Positions 52,455 through 63,373 of a stretch of DNA of 64,000 nucleotides are shown piece by piece. Each line of letters starts with the position of its first letter. Within the stretch, counting starts at the first letter, position 1. A model generated the notes under the pieces. It was not told where the DNA came from. It was given only the letters and a program-made list of their open reading frames with translations, and did no database searches. The stretch covers positions 1,612,001 through 1,676,000 of the forward strand of contig NZ_CP108644.1 of the NCBI RefSeq assembly GCF_041435495.1, given 5' to 3'. The stretch is from Streptomyces sp. NBC_01116. Its GTDB lineage: Bacteria > Actinomycetota > Actinomycetes > Streptomycetales > Streptomycetaceae. Both the position numbers and the translations under genes were made by a program.

Positions 52455-53081
52455 TCAGGCCTCGAAGGGCCGGGCCGGCCAAGGCGCGTCGGCGGGGCGC
52501 AGGGAGTCGACGCCGTCGCCCGCGCGTACGGCGGAGAGCGCGAGCGCCCCGACGACCAGGCAGTTGTTGTGCACGTCCCCCGCGATCACCGAGCGGACCA
52601 GCTCGGGCAGCGGCACCCGGGCGTGCTCCATGTCGGCCTCCTCCTCGGAGACCGCGTACCGCTCGCCCTCCGCCTCGGAGAGATCGCGGGCGAGGAAGAT
52701 GCGCACGGCCTCGTCGCAGCCGCCGGGCGTGGTGTAGACGTCGGTCAGCACCCGCCAGTCCTCGGCCTTGATGTGCGCCTCCTCGTACAGCTCGCGCTGG
52801 GCGGCGTGCAGGGGGTTCTCGCCGGGGACGTCGAGCAGTCCGGCCGGGATCTCCCAGAGCCGGTGGCGCACCGGGTGGCGGTACTGGCGCAGCACGATGA
52901 CGCGGTCCTCGGCGTCGAGCGCGAGGACGGCGACGGAGCCGGGGTGGACCTGGTAGTCACGGCCGTGGACGGAGCCGTCGGGCATCACCACCTGGTCGGT
53001 GCGGACGCTGGTCTTGTTGCCGGTGAAGGGGGTCGCGGTCGCGGTGACCTGCCACTCCTCGGGCTTGTCCTGGATACCCAT
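52455..53081 (-). CDS. Nudix hydrolase, ADP-ribose pyrophosphatase type
   Basis: The protein is 208 residues. The core is VAVLALDAEDRVIVLRQYRHPVRHRLWEIPAGLLD and the Nudix box GENPLHAAQRELYEEAHI, where the usual last Gly is His. Like mycobacterial ADPRase, it has an extra residue in the first loop. It should hydrolyse ADP-ribose or related sugars, complementing the NAD operon at 40-43 kb. It lies just downstream of pyrG (88 nt). An ATG with AGG upstream starts MGIQDKPEEW. Confidence 0.88.
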   Translation of the reverse strand: MGIQDKPEEWQVTATATPFTGNKTSVRTDQVVMPDGSVHGRDYQVHPGSVAVLALDAEDRVIVLRQYRHPVRHRLWEIPAGLLDVPGENPLHAAQRELYEEAHIKAEDWRVLTDVYTTPGGCDEAVRIFLARDLSEAEGERYAVSEEEADMEHARVPLPELVRSVIAGDVHNNCLVVGALALSAVRAGDGVDSLRPADAPWPARPFEA

Positions 53082-53169
53082 GTACGTCCACGTCCTCCCA
53101 CGAACCAACGGAAACCGGGGCACCGATCCGCGCAGGATCCGTACCCCGGTCAACCGTAATGCCTCGGTG

Positions 53170-54837
<1,668 letters not shown>

Positions 54838-55279
54838 AGCCAAAGGGGGCTCCCGTGGTCGCGATTCTGAGGTGCGTACCGGCCGCCCAACCGGAGATTC
54901 CGGGGGCGCCGTCGCTGCGGTTCGGGGGCCTCGTGCGCTGTCGCGAACGACCACCGGTCCACGGGCTACCAGGGTAACAGCGACGGCGGGAGGCTGCTTC
55001 CGGCCACACCCTGCACAGCGGCGTCACACCTTCACCCCAGCCACTTCACGTCCCACTCGATCAGCTCAGAGATGTTGCGGAGACCGTCGCGCGGATCTTC
55101 GTGCTGCGTCGTATCCTGCTCAAACACTCGCTGCCGAGACGGCCGGGCGGCGGCACCATCCAGGCCGCCCTCCGGTACAGGACTCGTCGGATCTTCCCGG
55201 GTGAAAGACCCTACGACCCCCTTGACCCGCAGTAAGCGCCCTTCAACAGGGCGACATGGCCGTTCGACTGGAGACGCAC
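54838..55279. other. 442-nt gap between pyrG and the GH15 gene
   Basis: It contains both divergent promoters. TTGACC near 55220 could be a -35 for the GH15 gene, without a clear -10. On the minus strand 55032-55130 a 31-codon frame ends NISELIEWDVKWLG with coding-like codons but no Shine-Dalgarno, so it is not called as a gene. No RNA gene or riboswitch was recognised. Confidence 0.4.
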
Positions 55280-57082
55280 GTGGCCGGGCGCATCGAGGAT
55301 TACGCACTCATCGGAGACATGCAGACCGCAGCCCTGGTCTGCCGGGACGGCACAGCGGACTGGTTGTGCCTGCCCCGCTTCGACTCGCACGCCGTGTTCG
55401 CGGGGCTTCTGGGCACCGAGGAACACGGGTTCTGGCGCCTGGGCCCCGCGAGAGCGGAAGGAGCAGAACCGGCCTTCGCCGACCGGCGGCGCTATCGCGG
55501 CGACTCCCTCGTCCTGGAGTCGGAGTGGGACACGCCGCGCGGCACCGTGCGGGTGACCGACTTCATGCCGCCGCGTGACGGCGCCCCCCAGCTCATCCGG
55601 ATCGTGGAGGGCGTCAGCGGCCGGGTGCCGATGCGCTCGGAACTGCGGATGCGGTTCAGCTACGGCCGGGTGACACCCTGGGTGCACAAGGTCGACAACC
55701 GCACGGTCGCCGTCGCCGGCCCGGACTCCGTCTGGCTGGACACCGAGGCGGAGACGTACGGCAAGAACCTGACCACCTACTCCGACTTCACCGTCGGCCC
55801 CGGCGAACGGGTGGCGTTCACGATCAGCTGGCAGCCCTCGCACCACGGGCCGCCCGCCCTCCCCGAGCCCGAGGGCTCGCTGGAGGCGACCGAGCTGTTC
55901 TGGCGCGAATGGGTCGATCAATGCACGTACCACGGGCCCTATCGGGAGGCGGTCGTCCGCTCCCTGATCACGCTGAAGGCCCTCACGTACGCGCCGACCG
56001 GCGGCATCGTCGCGGCCCCGACCACCTCGCTGCCCGAGGAGATCGGCGGCGTACGGAACTGGGACTACCGCTACACCTGGCTGCGGGACGCCGCGATCAC
56101 CCTCTCCTCGCTGCTGCGCACCGGATACCGGGAGGAGGCCCGCGCCTGGCGCGAGTGGCTGCTGCGGGCGGTGGCGGGCGACCCGGAGAACCTCCAGATC
56201 ATGTACGGCATCGCCGGCGAGCGCGAGCTCGGCGAGGCGGAGCTGGACTGGCTGCCCGGTTACGAGAACTCCGGTCCGGTCCGGGTCGGCAACGGCGCGG
56301 CCAACCAGCTCCAGCTCGATGTGTACGGCGAGGTCACCGAGGCGCTGCACCTGGCGCACATGACGGGGCTGACCCGCAACGACTACGCCATGGGCCTCCA
56401 GCTCAAGCTGATCGAGTATCTGGAGAAGCACTGGGAGGAGCCCGACGAGGGCATCTGGGAGGTGCGCGGGCCGCGCCGGCACTTCGTGCACTCGAAGGTG
56501 ATGGCGTGGGTCGCGGTCGACCGGACGATCAAGCTGGTCGAGTCCGGGGACGTCGAGGGTCCGCTGGAGCGGTGGCACCAGCTCCGTGACGACATCCACC
56601 GCGATGTCTGCGAGCGCGGCTACGACAAGGAGCGCAACACCTTCACCCAGTCCTACGGGTCGAAGGAGCTGGACGCCTCCCTGCTGCTCATTCCGCAGAT
56701 GGGCTTCCTGCCGCCGGACGACAAGCGGGTCATCGGCACGATCGAGGCGATCCAGCGGGAGCTGTCCACGGAGGACGGCTTCATCCTGCGCTACCCGACG
56801 GAGGGCGAGGAAGCGGGCGTCGACGGTCTGGCGGGCGACGAGGGCGCGTTCCTGGCCTGTTCGTTCTGGATGGCCGACGACCTCGCGATGATCGGCCGGG
56901 TCGACGAGGCGCGCCAGCTGTTCGAGAAGCTGCTGTCGCTCCGCAACGACCTGGGCCTGCTGGCCGAGGAGTGGGACTCGGGCCTCCAGCGTCAGGTGGG
57001 GAACTTCCCGCAGGCGTTCAGCCATGTCCCGCTGATCGACACGGCCCTGCGGCTGACGGCGAGCGGCGCGTACGTCGGCTGA
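55280..57082 (+). CDS. Glycoside hydrolase family 15 (glucoamylase/trehalase-like)
   Basis: The protein is 600 residues from GTG 55280, which has GGAG six bases upstream and starts VAGRIEDYALIGDMQ, the usual family start; ATG 55256 would add eight residues. Features are IGDMQTAALVCRDGTADWLCLPRFDS at the start, NWDYRYTWLRDA (catalytic-region Glu/Asp near this), LDWLPGYENS and EEWDSGLQRQVGNFPQAFSHVPLI. Family knowledge: actinobacterial members include trehalases and glucoamylases, all cytoplasmic. No signal peptide is present. Which sugar is hydrolysed is not clear from sequence. A hairpin terminator follows. Confidence 0.9.
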   Translation: MAGRIEDYALIGDMQTAALVCRDGTADWLCLPRFDSHAVFAGLLGTEEHGFWRLGPARAEGAEPAFADRRRYRGDSLVLESEWDTPRGTVRVTDFMPPRDGAPQLIRIVEGVSGRVPMRSELRMRFSYGRVTPWVHKVDNRTVAVAGPDSVWLDTEAETYGKNLTTYSDFTVGPGERVAFTISWQPSHHGPPALPEPEGSLEATELFWREWVDQCTYHGPYREAVVRSLITLKALTYAPTGGIVAAPTTSLPEEIGGVRNWDYRYTWLRDAAITLSSLLRTGYREEARAWREWLLRAVAGDPENLQIMYGIAGERELGEAELDWLPGYENSGPVRVGNGAANQLQLDVYGEVTEALHLAHMTGLTRNDYAMGLQLKLIEYLEKHWEEPDEGIWEVRGPRRHFVHSKVMAWVAVDRTIKLVESGDVEGPLERWHQLRDDIHRDVCERGYDKERNTFTQSYGSKELDASLLLIPQMGFLPPDDKRVIGTIEAIQRELSTEDGFILRYPTEGEEAGVDGLAGDEGAFLACSFWMADDLAMIGRVDEARQLFEKLLSLRNDLGLLAEEWDSGLQRQVGNFPQAFSHVPLIDTALRLTASGAYVG

Positions 57083-57097
57083 GCCGCCGACGGTGAG

Positions 57098-57130
57098 GAC
57101 GGCCGCCCCGGGCTCTCCGGGGCGGCCGTC
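57098..57130. terminator. 14-bp hairpin between GH15 and aminotransferase genes
   Basis: GACGGCCGCCCCGG pairs exactly around GCTCT. It lies 16 nt after one stop and 18 nt after the facing one, so it probably serves both. Confidence 0.85.
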
Positions 57131-57147
57131 GCGCGTTGTCGGGGTTC

Positions 57148-57954
57148 TCAGGGGGCGGTGAGCGGTTCGGCCTCGTACGCCCGGTGGAGCAGCTCCAGGA
57201 ACGGCGGGGCGGCCGGCAGCTCGACCGCGCCGATCCGGTGGACGGCCACGCCCGGCGTCCAGGAGTTCATGACGACCGCCCCGGCGAGGGCGGGCAGGTC
57301 CTCGGGGGTGATCGCGACGGTCCGCTGTCCGATCCCGAGCCGGTCCAGCTGCCGCCGGACGATGCCCATCGTCGTCCCGGTCAGCAGCCCGGCCCGGGGC
57401 CACAGCACCGACGCGCCGTCCCAGAAGGCCAGGTTCCAGATCGTCGCCTCGCTGAAGCGGCCCTCCTCGTCCAGGAAGGCGGCGTCGTCGAAACCGTCGG
57501 CGACGGCCCCGCGGAGCAGCCGCGTCTTGGCCGGCTCGCCGACGTGCTTGATGTGCGGCAGGAACCGGTCGTGCCGGACCGCCGCCAGGGCGAGCGGCCC
57601 TCCGGGGCCGGACGACGCCGGGCCGGTGCGCACCAGGAGCGCGGGTTCGGCGTCGGCCGCGGTGAACTCGCCCGCCGGGGAGTGGACCGTGGCCGTCAGC
57701 GAGAGGTCGGCCGGTCCGTCGCGGAGCGCCGTACGCAGACGCGAGCGCACCACCTCCTCGGGCAGAGCCCGGCCGAACAGCTCCGCCGAGGCGGACCTGA
57801 GCCGCTCCAGGTGGAGGTCGAGGCCGCGGACCCGGCCTCCGCGGACCTGTACGGCGGTGAAGTGGGCGTGGCCCGCGAAGGCGAGCGGCGCGAGGTCGCC
57901 GGCGGTGGTCGTCCGGCCGTTCAGCTGCACGATGTACGGGGAATCCTGGTTCAT
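57148..57954 (-). CDS. Class IV (PLP) aminotransferase-like protein
   Basis: The protein is 268 residues with the fold-type IV pattern: FLPHIKHVGEPAKTRLL (Lys-containing loop near the cofactor), ATIWNLAFWDGASVLWP and LLTGTTMGIVRRQLDRLG. The class includes branched-chain aminotransferases and aminodeoxychorismate lyase; which one this is cannot be told. The expected PLP Lys is in the HIKHVGE segment. The message is probably leaderless because the MerR-type promoter starts near the ATG. It is divergent from a MerR gene. Confidence 0.75.
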   Translation of the reverse strand: MNQDSPYIVQLNGRTTTAGDLAPLAFAGHAHFTAVQVRGGRVRGLDLHLERLRSASAELFGRALPEEVVRSRLRTALRDGPADLSLTATVHSPAGEFTAADAEPALLVRTGPASSGPGGPLALAAVRHDRFLPHIKHVGEPAKTRLLRGAVADGFDDAAFLDEEGRFSEATIWNLAFWDGASVLWPRAGLLTGTTMGIVRRQLDRLGIGQRTVAITPEDLPALAGAVVMNSWTPGVAVHRIGAVELPAAPPFLELLHRAYEAEPLTAP

Positions 57955-57961
57955 GGTCCGG

Positions 57962-57993
57962 ACGTTAGGGCCTGACACCGGTGACAAGGTCAA
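57962..57993 (-). promoter_or_regulatory. MerR-type promoter with 20-bp spacer and dyad
   Basis: On the minus strand TTGACC (57993-57988) and TAACGT (57967-57962) are 20 nt apart, with the near-perfect dyad TGTCACC/GGTGTCA between them. Overlong spacers with central dyads are typical of MerR-activated promoters. Confidence 0.65.
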
Positions 57994-58014
57994 GAGGGAA
58001 CGAGGCACGGGCAC

Positions 58015-58359
58015 ATGCTGATCGGGGAGTTGTCCCGGCGGACGGGCGTCAGCGCGCGGTCGCTGCGGTACTACGAGGCGCAGGGGCTGCTGCCGGCCGG
58101 GCGGGGCGCGAACGGCTATCGCACCTACGCCGAGGAGGCGGTGGTGACCGTCACGCAGATCCGCGCGCTGCTGCGGGCGGGCCTGACCACCGAGGTGATC
58201 GCCCAGGTGCTGCCGTGTGCCCGGGGCGAGGGGCCCGCGTTCGACTGGTGCGCGGAGCTGCGGGAGATCCTCGGCGGGGAACTGGCGGTGATGGACGACC
58301 GGATCGAGGCGCTGCGGCTGAGCCGGGGAGCGCTCGCGGGGTTGCTGACGAAGCCCTGA
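58015..58359 (+). CDS. MerR-family transcriptional regulator
   Basis: The protein is 114 residues. The N-terminal MerR helix-turn-helix reads MLIGELSRRTGVSARSLRYYEAQGLL and GYRTYAEEAV. The coiled-coil and short C-terminus contain two Cys (PCARGEGPAFDWC) but no clear metal-binding loop. GAGG lies nine bases before the ATG. The likely target is the divergent aminotransferase promoter just upstream. The ligand is unknown. Confidence 0.88.
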   Translation: MLIGELSRRTGVSARSLRYYEAQGLLPAGRGANGYRTYAEEAVVTVTQIRALLRAGLTTEVIAQVLPCARGEGPAFDWCAELREILGGELAVMDDRIEALRLSRGALAGLLTKP

Positions 58360-58491
58360 CCGGCCCGGCCCGGTGCGGCGGTGCGACAGCTCTCCTCCCC
58401 TGCGATGCGCGTCCCGGCACCCGGGCGGTAGCGTCCTGAACAGGACGACCGCCCGATCGACGGGCAGGGCACAAGGGAAGCGGGCCGGTAC

Positions 58492-60117
58492 GTGGAGAGC
58501 CACAGCGGAATCACCGTGCAGCGGGCGCTGGAGCTGCCGGGGCTGCGCGCCGGGCTCCCGGAGGTGGTGGCCGGCGCCGACCGGCTGAACCGTACGGTGC
58601 GCTGGGTGCACGCGGGCGAGGTCCCGAACATCGCCTCCCTCCTCAAGGGCGGCGAGCTGCTTCTGACCACCGGCCTGGGCCTGGGCGCCCGCCCCGCCGA
58701 ACAGCGCGCGTTCGTCCGCCGTCTCGCCGACCGGGGCATCGCCGCCCTGGTGGTGGAGCTCGGCCCGCGCTTCGGCCGGCTGCCCGCCTCCATCGTGGAC
58801 GCCGCCCGCGCGGCCGGGCTGCCGCTGGTGCAGCTGCACCGCGAGGTGCCGTTCGTCGTGGTGACCGAGGAGGTCCACACCGAGATCGTCAACGGGCACT
58901 ACGCGCTGCTCCAGCAGGCGGAGGAGGTGCACCGGCGCGCCACCCGGGCGCTGCTCGACGGGGGCGGGGTGCCGCAGGTCCTCGGGATCCTCGCCGACTT
59001 CACCGCCAACCCGGTCTTCCTGGAGACGCCCGACGGCCGGCTCCTGTACGCGGCGTCCACCGGGACCGGCCCGGTGGGCGCGGACCCGCTCCAGGTCTGG
59101 GAGGGCATGCGCGGCGACCGGGCGGCCCGGGAGAGCCCGCCGGCCGGCGCGGTGCTGGTGGACGTGCCCGGCGGCGGGCCCGAGACCGGTGCGGTGCGGG
59201 CCCGGCTGGTGCTGCTCGCGGTGGCCGGTCCGCTGGCGACCGTGCACCGGATGGCGGCGGAGCGCGCGGCGGGCCTCCTCGCCGTCGTGCTGATGCAGGC
59301 GCGGCAGGAGGAGGAGCTGGCGGCCCGGGGCCGGGGCGACTTCCTCACCGACCTCGCGGAGGGCCGGATCGCCCCCGAGGACGCCCCCGCCCAGGCCCGG
59401 GTGCTCGGCTTCCGGCCCGGTGACACCTCGCTGCTCCCGGTGGTGATGCGGCTGGCCCCGGAGCTGTCCCCGTCGGGCAACTGGGCGGTGCTGGCCCGTG
59501 CGGTCCTGGAGGAACTGGCCTCGGTCGGGGTGCCGGTGCTGCTAGGCGTGCGGCCGGTGGAGGGGCGGGTTCCGCTGCTGGTGGGGCTGCGTTCGGAGGG
59601 CGAGCGCACCGCGGTCGCCGACCGGGTGGCGGCGGCGCTGCGGGCCGGGGTGGAGCGGGCGGGCCTCGACCGCGCCGGATCGCAGCCGCCGGTGGTCGTG
59701 GTCGGCGTGGCGGGCGGCTGGGCCGCGGCGGGCGCGGGGCTGCGGCACGCGTCGGAGACGGCGACGGCCGCGCAGGGCCTGGACGACCGGCCCTGGTACG
59801 ACGCCCGGCGCCTCGACATCGACCTGCTGCTGTGGCGGCTGCGGGACCATCCGGACCTGGCGGCGTTCGTGAACCGGGCGATCGGTCCGCTGCGCGAGCA
59901 CGACCGCACCTCGCGCCCGCCGCTGCTCCCGACGCTCCAGGCGTATCTGGCGCACGCGGGCCGCAAGGCGGAGACCGCCCGCGAGCTGCACCTCAACCGC
60001 CAGACGCTCTACAACCGGCTGGCCCGGATCGGGGAGCTGCTGGGCACGGACCTGGACGACCCGCAGACGGTGCTGGCGCTGAGTCTGGCGCTGCGGGCCC
60101 GCCGCCACACGACGTGA
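58492..60117 (+). CDS. PucR-family transcriptional regulator
   Basis: The protein is 541 residues. An N-terminal PucR ligand-binding-like part (VQRALELPGLRAGLPEVVAGADRLNRTVRWVH) is followed by a GGDEF-like middle part and a C-terminal helix-turn-helix: AETARELHLNRQTLYNRLARIGELLG. PucR proteins control purine, allantoin or other nitrogen pathways. No obvious target pathway sits beside it. GTG 58492 has AGGGAAG about 14 nt upstream, so the start is not firm. It is followed by a convergent glycosyltransferase. Confidence 0.88.
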   Translation: MESHSGITVQRALELPGLRAGLPEVVAGADRLNRTVRWVHAGEVPNIASLLKGGELLLTTGLGLGARPAEQRAFVRRLADRGIAALVVELGPRFGRLPASIVDAARAAGLPLVQLHREVPFVVVTEEVHTEIVNGHYALLQQAEEVHRRATRALLDGGGVPQVLGILADFTANPVFLETPDGRLLYAASTGTGPVGADPLQVWEGMRGDRAARESPPAGAVLVDVPGGGPETGAVRARLVLLAVAGPLATVHRMAAERAAGLLAVVLMQARQEEELAARGRGDFLTDLAEGRIAPEDAPAQARVLGFRPGDTSLLPVVMRLAPELSPSGNWAVLARAVLEELASVGVPVLLGVRPVEGRVPLLVGLRSEGERTAVADRVAAALRAGVERAGLDRAGSQPPVVVVGVAGGWAAAGAGLRHASETATAAQGLDDRPWYDARRLDIDLLLWRLRDHPDLAAFVNRAIGPLREHDRTSRPPLLPTLQAYLAHAGRKAETARELHLNRQTLYNRLARIGELLGTDLDDPQTVLALSLALRARRHTT

Positions 60118-60141
60118 GAGCGGGCCCGGGAGCCCGTCCCG

Positions 60142-61239
60142 TCAGCGCGTCCGGCCCGTCGCCAGCGGCTGCGCCAACTCGTCGTAGACGCTGAGCACAT
60201 GGGCGATCGTGTCGTCCTCGGTGGGCCAGCCCGCCGCCTGCATCCGCCCGGCCGCGGCGAGCCGGGCGCGCTCCGCCGGGTCCCCGAGGAGCCTCACGAC
60301 CGCACGGGCGAGGGCCTCGGCATTGCCGTAGGGCACCAGTGCGGCAGCCTCGCCGACCAGTTCGGGCACGCCGCCGACAGCGGTGGCGACGAGCGGCACC
60401 CCGGCCCGCAGCGCCTCCTGCGCCAGCGGGGAGCGGCCCTCCCACCGGCTCGGCAGCAGGGCCAGATCGGCGGCGGCGAGCAACTCCCCCGCACGGTCCC
60501 GGCATCCGATGAGCGTGACGGGCAACTCCTCGTCCGTGATCCGCCGTTGCAGAGCGCCCCGCTCCCGCCCCTCCCCCGCGACGACGAGCAGCGGCACGGG
60601 GTCCAGACGCCGCCAGGCGCGGGCCGCGTCCAGCAGGACGTCGAAGCCGTGATGCGGCACGAGACTGCCCACGGCCAACAGCAACGGCCGCCCCACCGCA
60701 CCCAGTTCGGCCCGCGCCTTGCTCGCGTCGTCGGCGTCGGCCGGGCGCGGGGGTGGAACGGCCACGGCTGCGAAGCGGGCGTCGCGGGCGCCCCGCTCGC
60801 GGGCCCGGTCCACCAGGTCGGACGAGGGGGCGAGGACCACGGCCGCCGCCCGTGCGGCGCGCCGTTCCAGCAGGTGCAGGATCTGGCGACGGGCGCCTTC
60901 CGCGTACCGCCGCGAGTGCCAGGTCATCACCAGCGGCACGGCCCGGCCGCTCAGCGCGAGGGCGGTGCGGGCGGCCGCGTGGAGCCCATGGGCGTGGACG
61001 ACGTCCGCACCCGCGCAGGCGGCCCGCAGCGCGGCGACGGCGGCCGGGTCGCTGCGCCGGGGCACCGGAAGGAACCGGGCCCCGGTCGCCGTGAAGTCGT
61101 AGGCGCGGTCCACCGCGGACGGGGCGCAGACGGTCACCCGCACCCCGCGCGCCACCAGCCCGGCGGCCAGCGAACCGACGTGCGCGCTGCTGCCCGCACT
61201 GCCGCCGCCCAGGACTTGGACCGTACGCAGTTGTGACAC
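60142..61239 (-). CDS. GT4-family glycosyltransferase
   Basis: The protein is 365 residues from GTG 61239 with GGGGAG nine bases upstream. The N-terminal loop GGGSAGSSAHVGSLAAGL and HAHGLHAAARTALAL identify GT-B enzymes. The donor half has LLAVGSLVPHHGFDVLLDAARAW and the E-x7-E-like segment EGRSPLAQEALRAGVPLVATAVGGVPELVG. Substrates are unknown. Streptomyces keeps this gene beside recN as I recall. It is convergent with the PucR gene 24 nt away. Confidence 0.85.
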   Translation of the reverse strand: MSQLRTVQVLGGGSAGSSAHVGSLAAGLVARGVRVTVCAPSAVDRAYDFTATGARFLPVPRRSDPAAVAALRAACAGADVVHAHGLHAAARTALALSGRAVPLVMTWHSRRYAEGARRQILHLLERRAARAAAVVLAPSSDLVDRARERGARDARFAAVAVPPPRPADADDASKARAELGAVGRPLLLAVGSLVPHHGFDVLLDAARAWRRLDPVPLLVVAGEGRERGALQRRITDEELPVTLIGCRDRAGELLAAADLALLPSRWEGRSPLAQEALRAGVPLVATAVGGVPELVGEAAALVPYGNAEALARAVVRLLGDPAERARLAAAGRMQAAGWPTEDDTIAHVLSVYDELAQPLATGRTR

Positions 61240-61417
61240 GTTGATTGGCTCCCCGGGGCTCCGGAGTCGGCGGAAAGGACAGCGCCAAGGATGCCAGCCC
61301 GTACGCACGTTCCGGGACCGGCGTAACGTTGCTGCCGCACTCATGGCGACAACCGACCGCACCGCGCCACCCTCACGGGTGAATATAGAGGCGCGATGTT
61401 GTCGACATCCGCCCGCC

Positions 61418-61467
61418 GGAAGCACGTACGGGCCGGAAGCACGTACGGGCGGAAAGCACGTACGGGC
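61418..61467. repeat. Three tandem copies of a 16-17-bp unit
   Basis: GGAAGCACGTACGGGC (with one extra base in copies 1 and 3) is repeated three times in the recN/glycosyltransferase gap. It overlaps the start of the recN terminator. Confidence 0.8.
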
Positions 61468-61489
61468 GGGAGGAATCCCCCCGCCCGTA
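61461..61489 (-). terminator. 10-bp stem-loop after recN
   Basis: TACGGGCGGG pairs with CCCGCCCGTA around a 9-nt loop, 47 nt past the recN stop on the minus strand. Confidence 0.7.
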
Positions 61490-61535
61490 TCCGTACGACC
61501 GCCGTGAACGGCTCCATGAACGGCTGCAGGAGCCC

Positions 61536-63278
61536 CTACTCGGCGCGTGCCGTGGCCAGCAGCTCCTCGGCGTGGGCGCGGGCCGTCTCGGAGTCCTCCT
61601 GGCCCGCGAGCATCCGGGACAGCTCCCGGACCCGGTCCTCGCCCTCCAGGACGGTGACGCCGCTGCGGGTCACCGAGCCGTCCACGGTCTTCTCCACCAG
61701 CAGCTGCCGGTCGGCGAAGGCCGCCACCTGCGGCAGGTGGGTCACGACCACCACCTGCGCGGACCGGGCGAGCTTGGCGAGCCGCCGGCCGACCTCGACG
61801 GCCGCCTTGCCGCCGACGCCCGCGTCGACCTCGTCGAAGAGATACGTCGGTACGGGGTCGGAGCCCGCGAAGACGACCTCGACCGCGAGCATCACCCGGG
61901 ACAGCTCGCCGCCCGAAGCGCCCTTGGCGATCGGCCGGGGCTGGGCTCCCGGGTGCGGGGCGAGCAGCAGCTCGACCTCGTCCGCGCCGGAGGGCCCGTA
62001 GGCGACGCTGCGCCCGCCGATGTCGATGCCGGACGCCTCGTCCGCCGCCTCGGTCTGCCGGATGGCGAAGGAGACCCGGGCGTGCGGCATGGCGAGCGAG
62101 GCCAGCTCGTCCGTCACCGCCTCGGCGAACCGGGCGGCCGCCTCCGTGCGCGCGTCGGTCAACGCCTGTCCGAGCACGGAGAGTTCGGCCCGCAGCCCGT
62201 CGCGCTCGACGGTCAGCTCACCGATGCGCTCGTCGTCGCCCTCCAGCTCGGTGAGCCGCCCGGCGCCCTCCTGGGCCCAGGCGAGCACGGCCGTGATGTC
62301 CGTGCCGTACTTCCGGGTCAGGGTGGTCAGCGCGGCCCGGCGCTCCTCCACGGCGGCCAGCCGCAGCGGATCGGCCTCCAGCTGGTCGGCGTACCCGGCC
62401 AGCTCGCCGGAGACGTCGGCGATCAGGATGGAGATCTCCCCGATCCGGTCGGCCAGCGCGGCCAGCGCCGGGTCATGGGCCCGGACCCCGTCCAGGGCCT
62501 GCCCGGCGGCGGCGACGACCGTCGTCGCGTCGACGCCCTCCGGATCCTCCGGGTTCCCCGCGAGCGCGGTGTGCGCGAGGGAGGCCGCGGAGGCGAGCGC
62601 CTCGGCGTGCCCGAGGCGCTCCGCCTCGGCGGCCAGCTCGACGTCCTCACCCGGCAACGGCTCGACGGCGGCGACCTCGTTCAGACCGAAACGCAGGTGG
62701 TCCGCCTCCTGGGCCCGCTCCCGGGCCCGGGTGGTCAGCTCCTCCAAGGTCGCGGCGACGGTCCGCAGCCGCCGGTAGGCCGCCGTGTACGCGGCGTGCG
62801 GGACCGCCACGCCGTCCCCGGCGTACCGGTCGAGCGCCCCCCGCTGCCGCGCGGGCTTGAGCAGGCCCTGCTGATCGGTCTGGCCGTGCACGGCGACGAG
62901 TTCGTCCGCCAGCTCGGTCAGGACCCCCACCGGCACGGATCTGCCGCCGAGATGGGCCCGTGAGCGTCCTTCCGCCGAGACCGTGCGGCTGATCAGCAGC
63001 GCGCCGTCGTCGAGTTCCGCCCCGGCCTCCTCGGCCCGCAGCGCCGCCGCGTCGCCCTCGGACACCGTGATCCTGCCCTCGACGACCGCGGCCTTGGCCC
63101 CGACCCGTACGAGGGCGGGGTCCGCGCGCCCGCCGAGCAGCAGCCCGAGGCTCGTGACGACCATGGTCTTGCCCGCGCCGGTCTCACCCGTGACCGCGGT
63201 GAAACCGGGTGACAGCTCCACCACCGCGTCGTCGATGACTCCGAGCGACCGTATCCGCATCTCCTCCAACACGGACAT
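61536..63278 (-). CDS. recN: DNA repair protein RecN
   Basis: The protein is 580 residues with the SMC-like plan: Walker A GETGAGKT (about 31-38), a long coiled-coil middle (about 150-370), the ABC signature GASGGELSRVMLA near 460, and Walker B YLFDEVDAGVGG. It is needed for recombinational double-strand break repair. ATG 63278 lies just before the conserved start MSVLEEMRIRSLGV. The NAD kinase gene precedes it by 95 nt on the same strand, the conserved actinobacterial order. Confidence 0.95.
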   Translation of the reverse strand: MSVLEEMRIRSLGVIDDAVVELSPGFTAVTGETGAGKTMVVTSLGLLLGGRADPALVRVGAKAAVVEGRITVSEGDAAALRAEEAGAELDDGALLISRTVSAEGRSRAHLGGRSVPVGVLTELADELVAVHGQTDQQGLLKPARQRGALDRYAGDGVAVPHAAYTAAYRRLRTVAATLEELTTRARERAQEADHLRFGLNEVAAVEPLPGEDVELAAEAERLGHAEALASAASLAHTALAGNPEDPEGVDATTVVAAAGQALDGVRAHDPALAALADRIGEISILIADVSGELAGYADQLEADPLRLAAVEERRAALTTLTRKYGTDITAVLAWAQEGAGRLTELEGDDERIGELTVERDGLRAELSVLGQALTDARTEAAARFAEAVTDELASLAMPHARVSFAIRQTEAADEASGIDIGGRSVAYGPSGADEVELLLAPHPGAQPRPIAKGASGGELSRVMLAVEVVFAGSDPVPTYLFDEVDAGVGGKAAVEVGRRLAKLARSAQVVVVTHLPQVAAFADRQLLVEKTVDGSVTRSGVTVLEGEDRVRELSRMLAGQEDSETARAHAEELLATARAE

Positions 63279-63373
63279 GACCTTACGAGGTCCCGGGCCG
63301 GGCGCGCGACGGCCCCCGCTCCAGGATTCACTCTCCCGAGGGTCGCGGGGGCCGCGGGGCGCCCTCGTCACCG

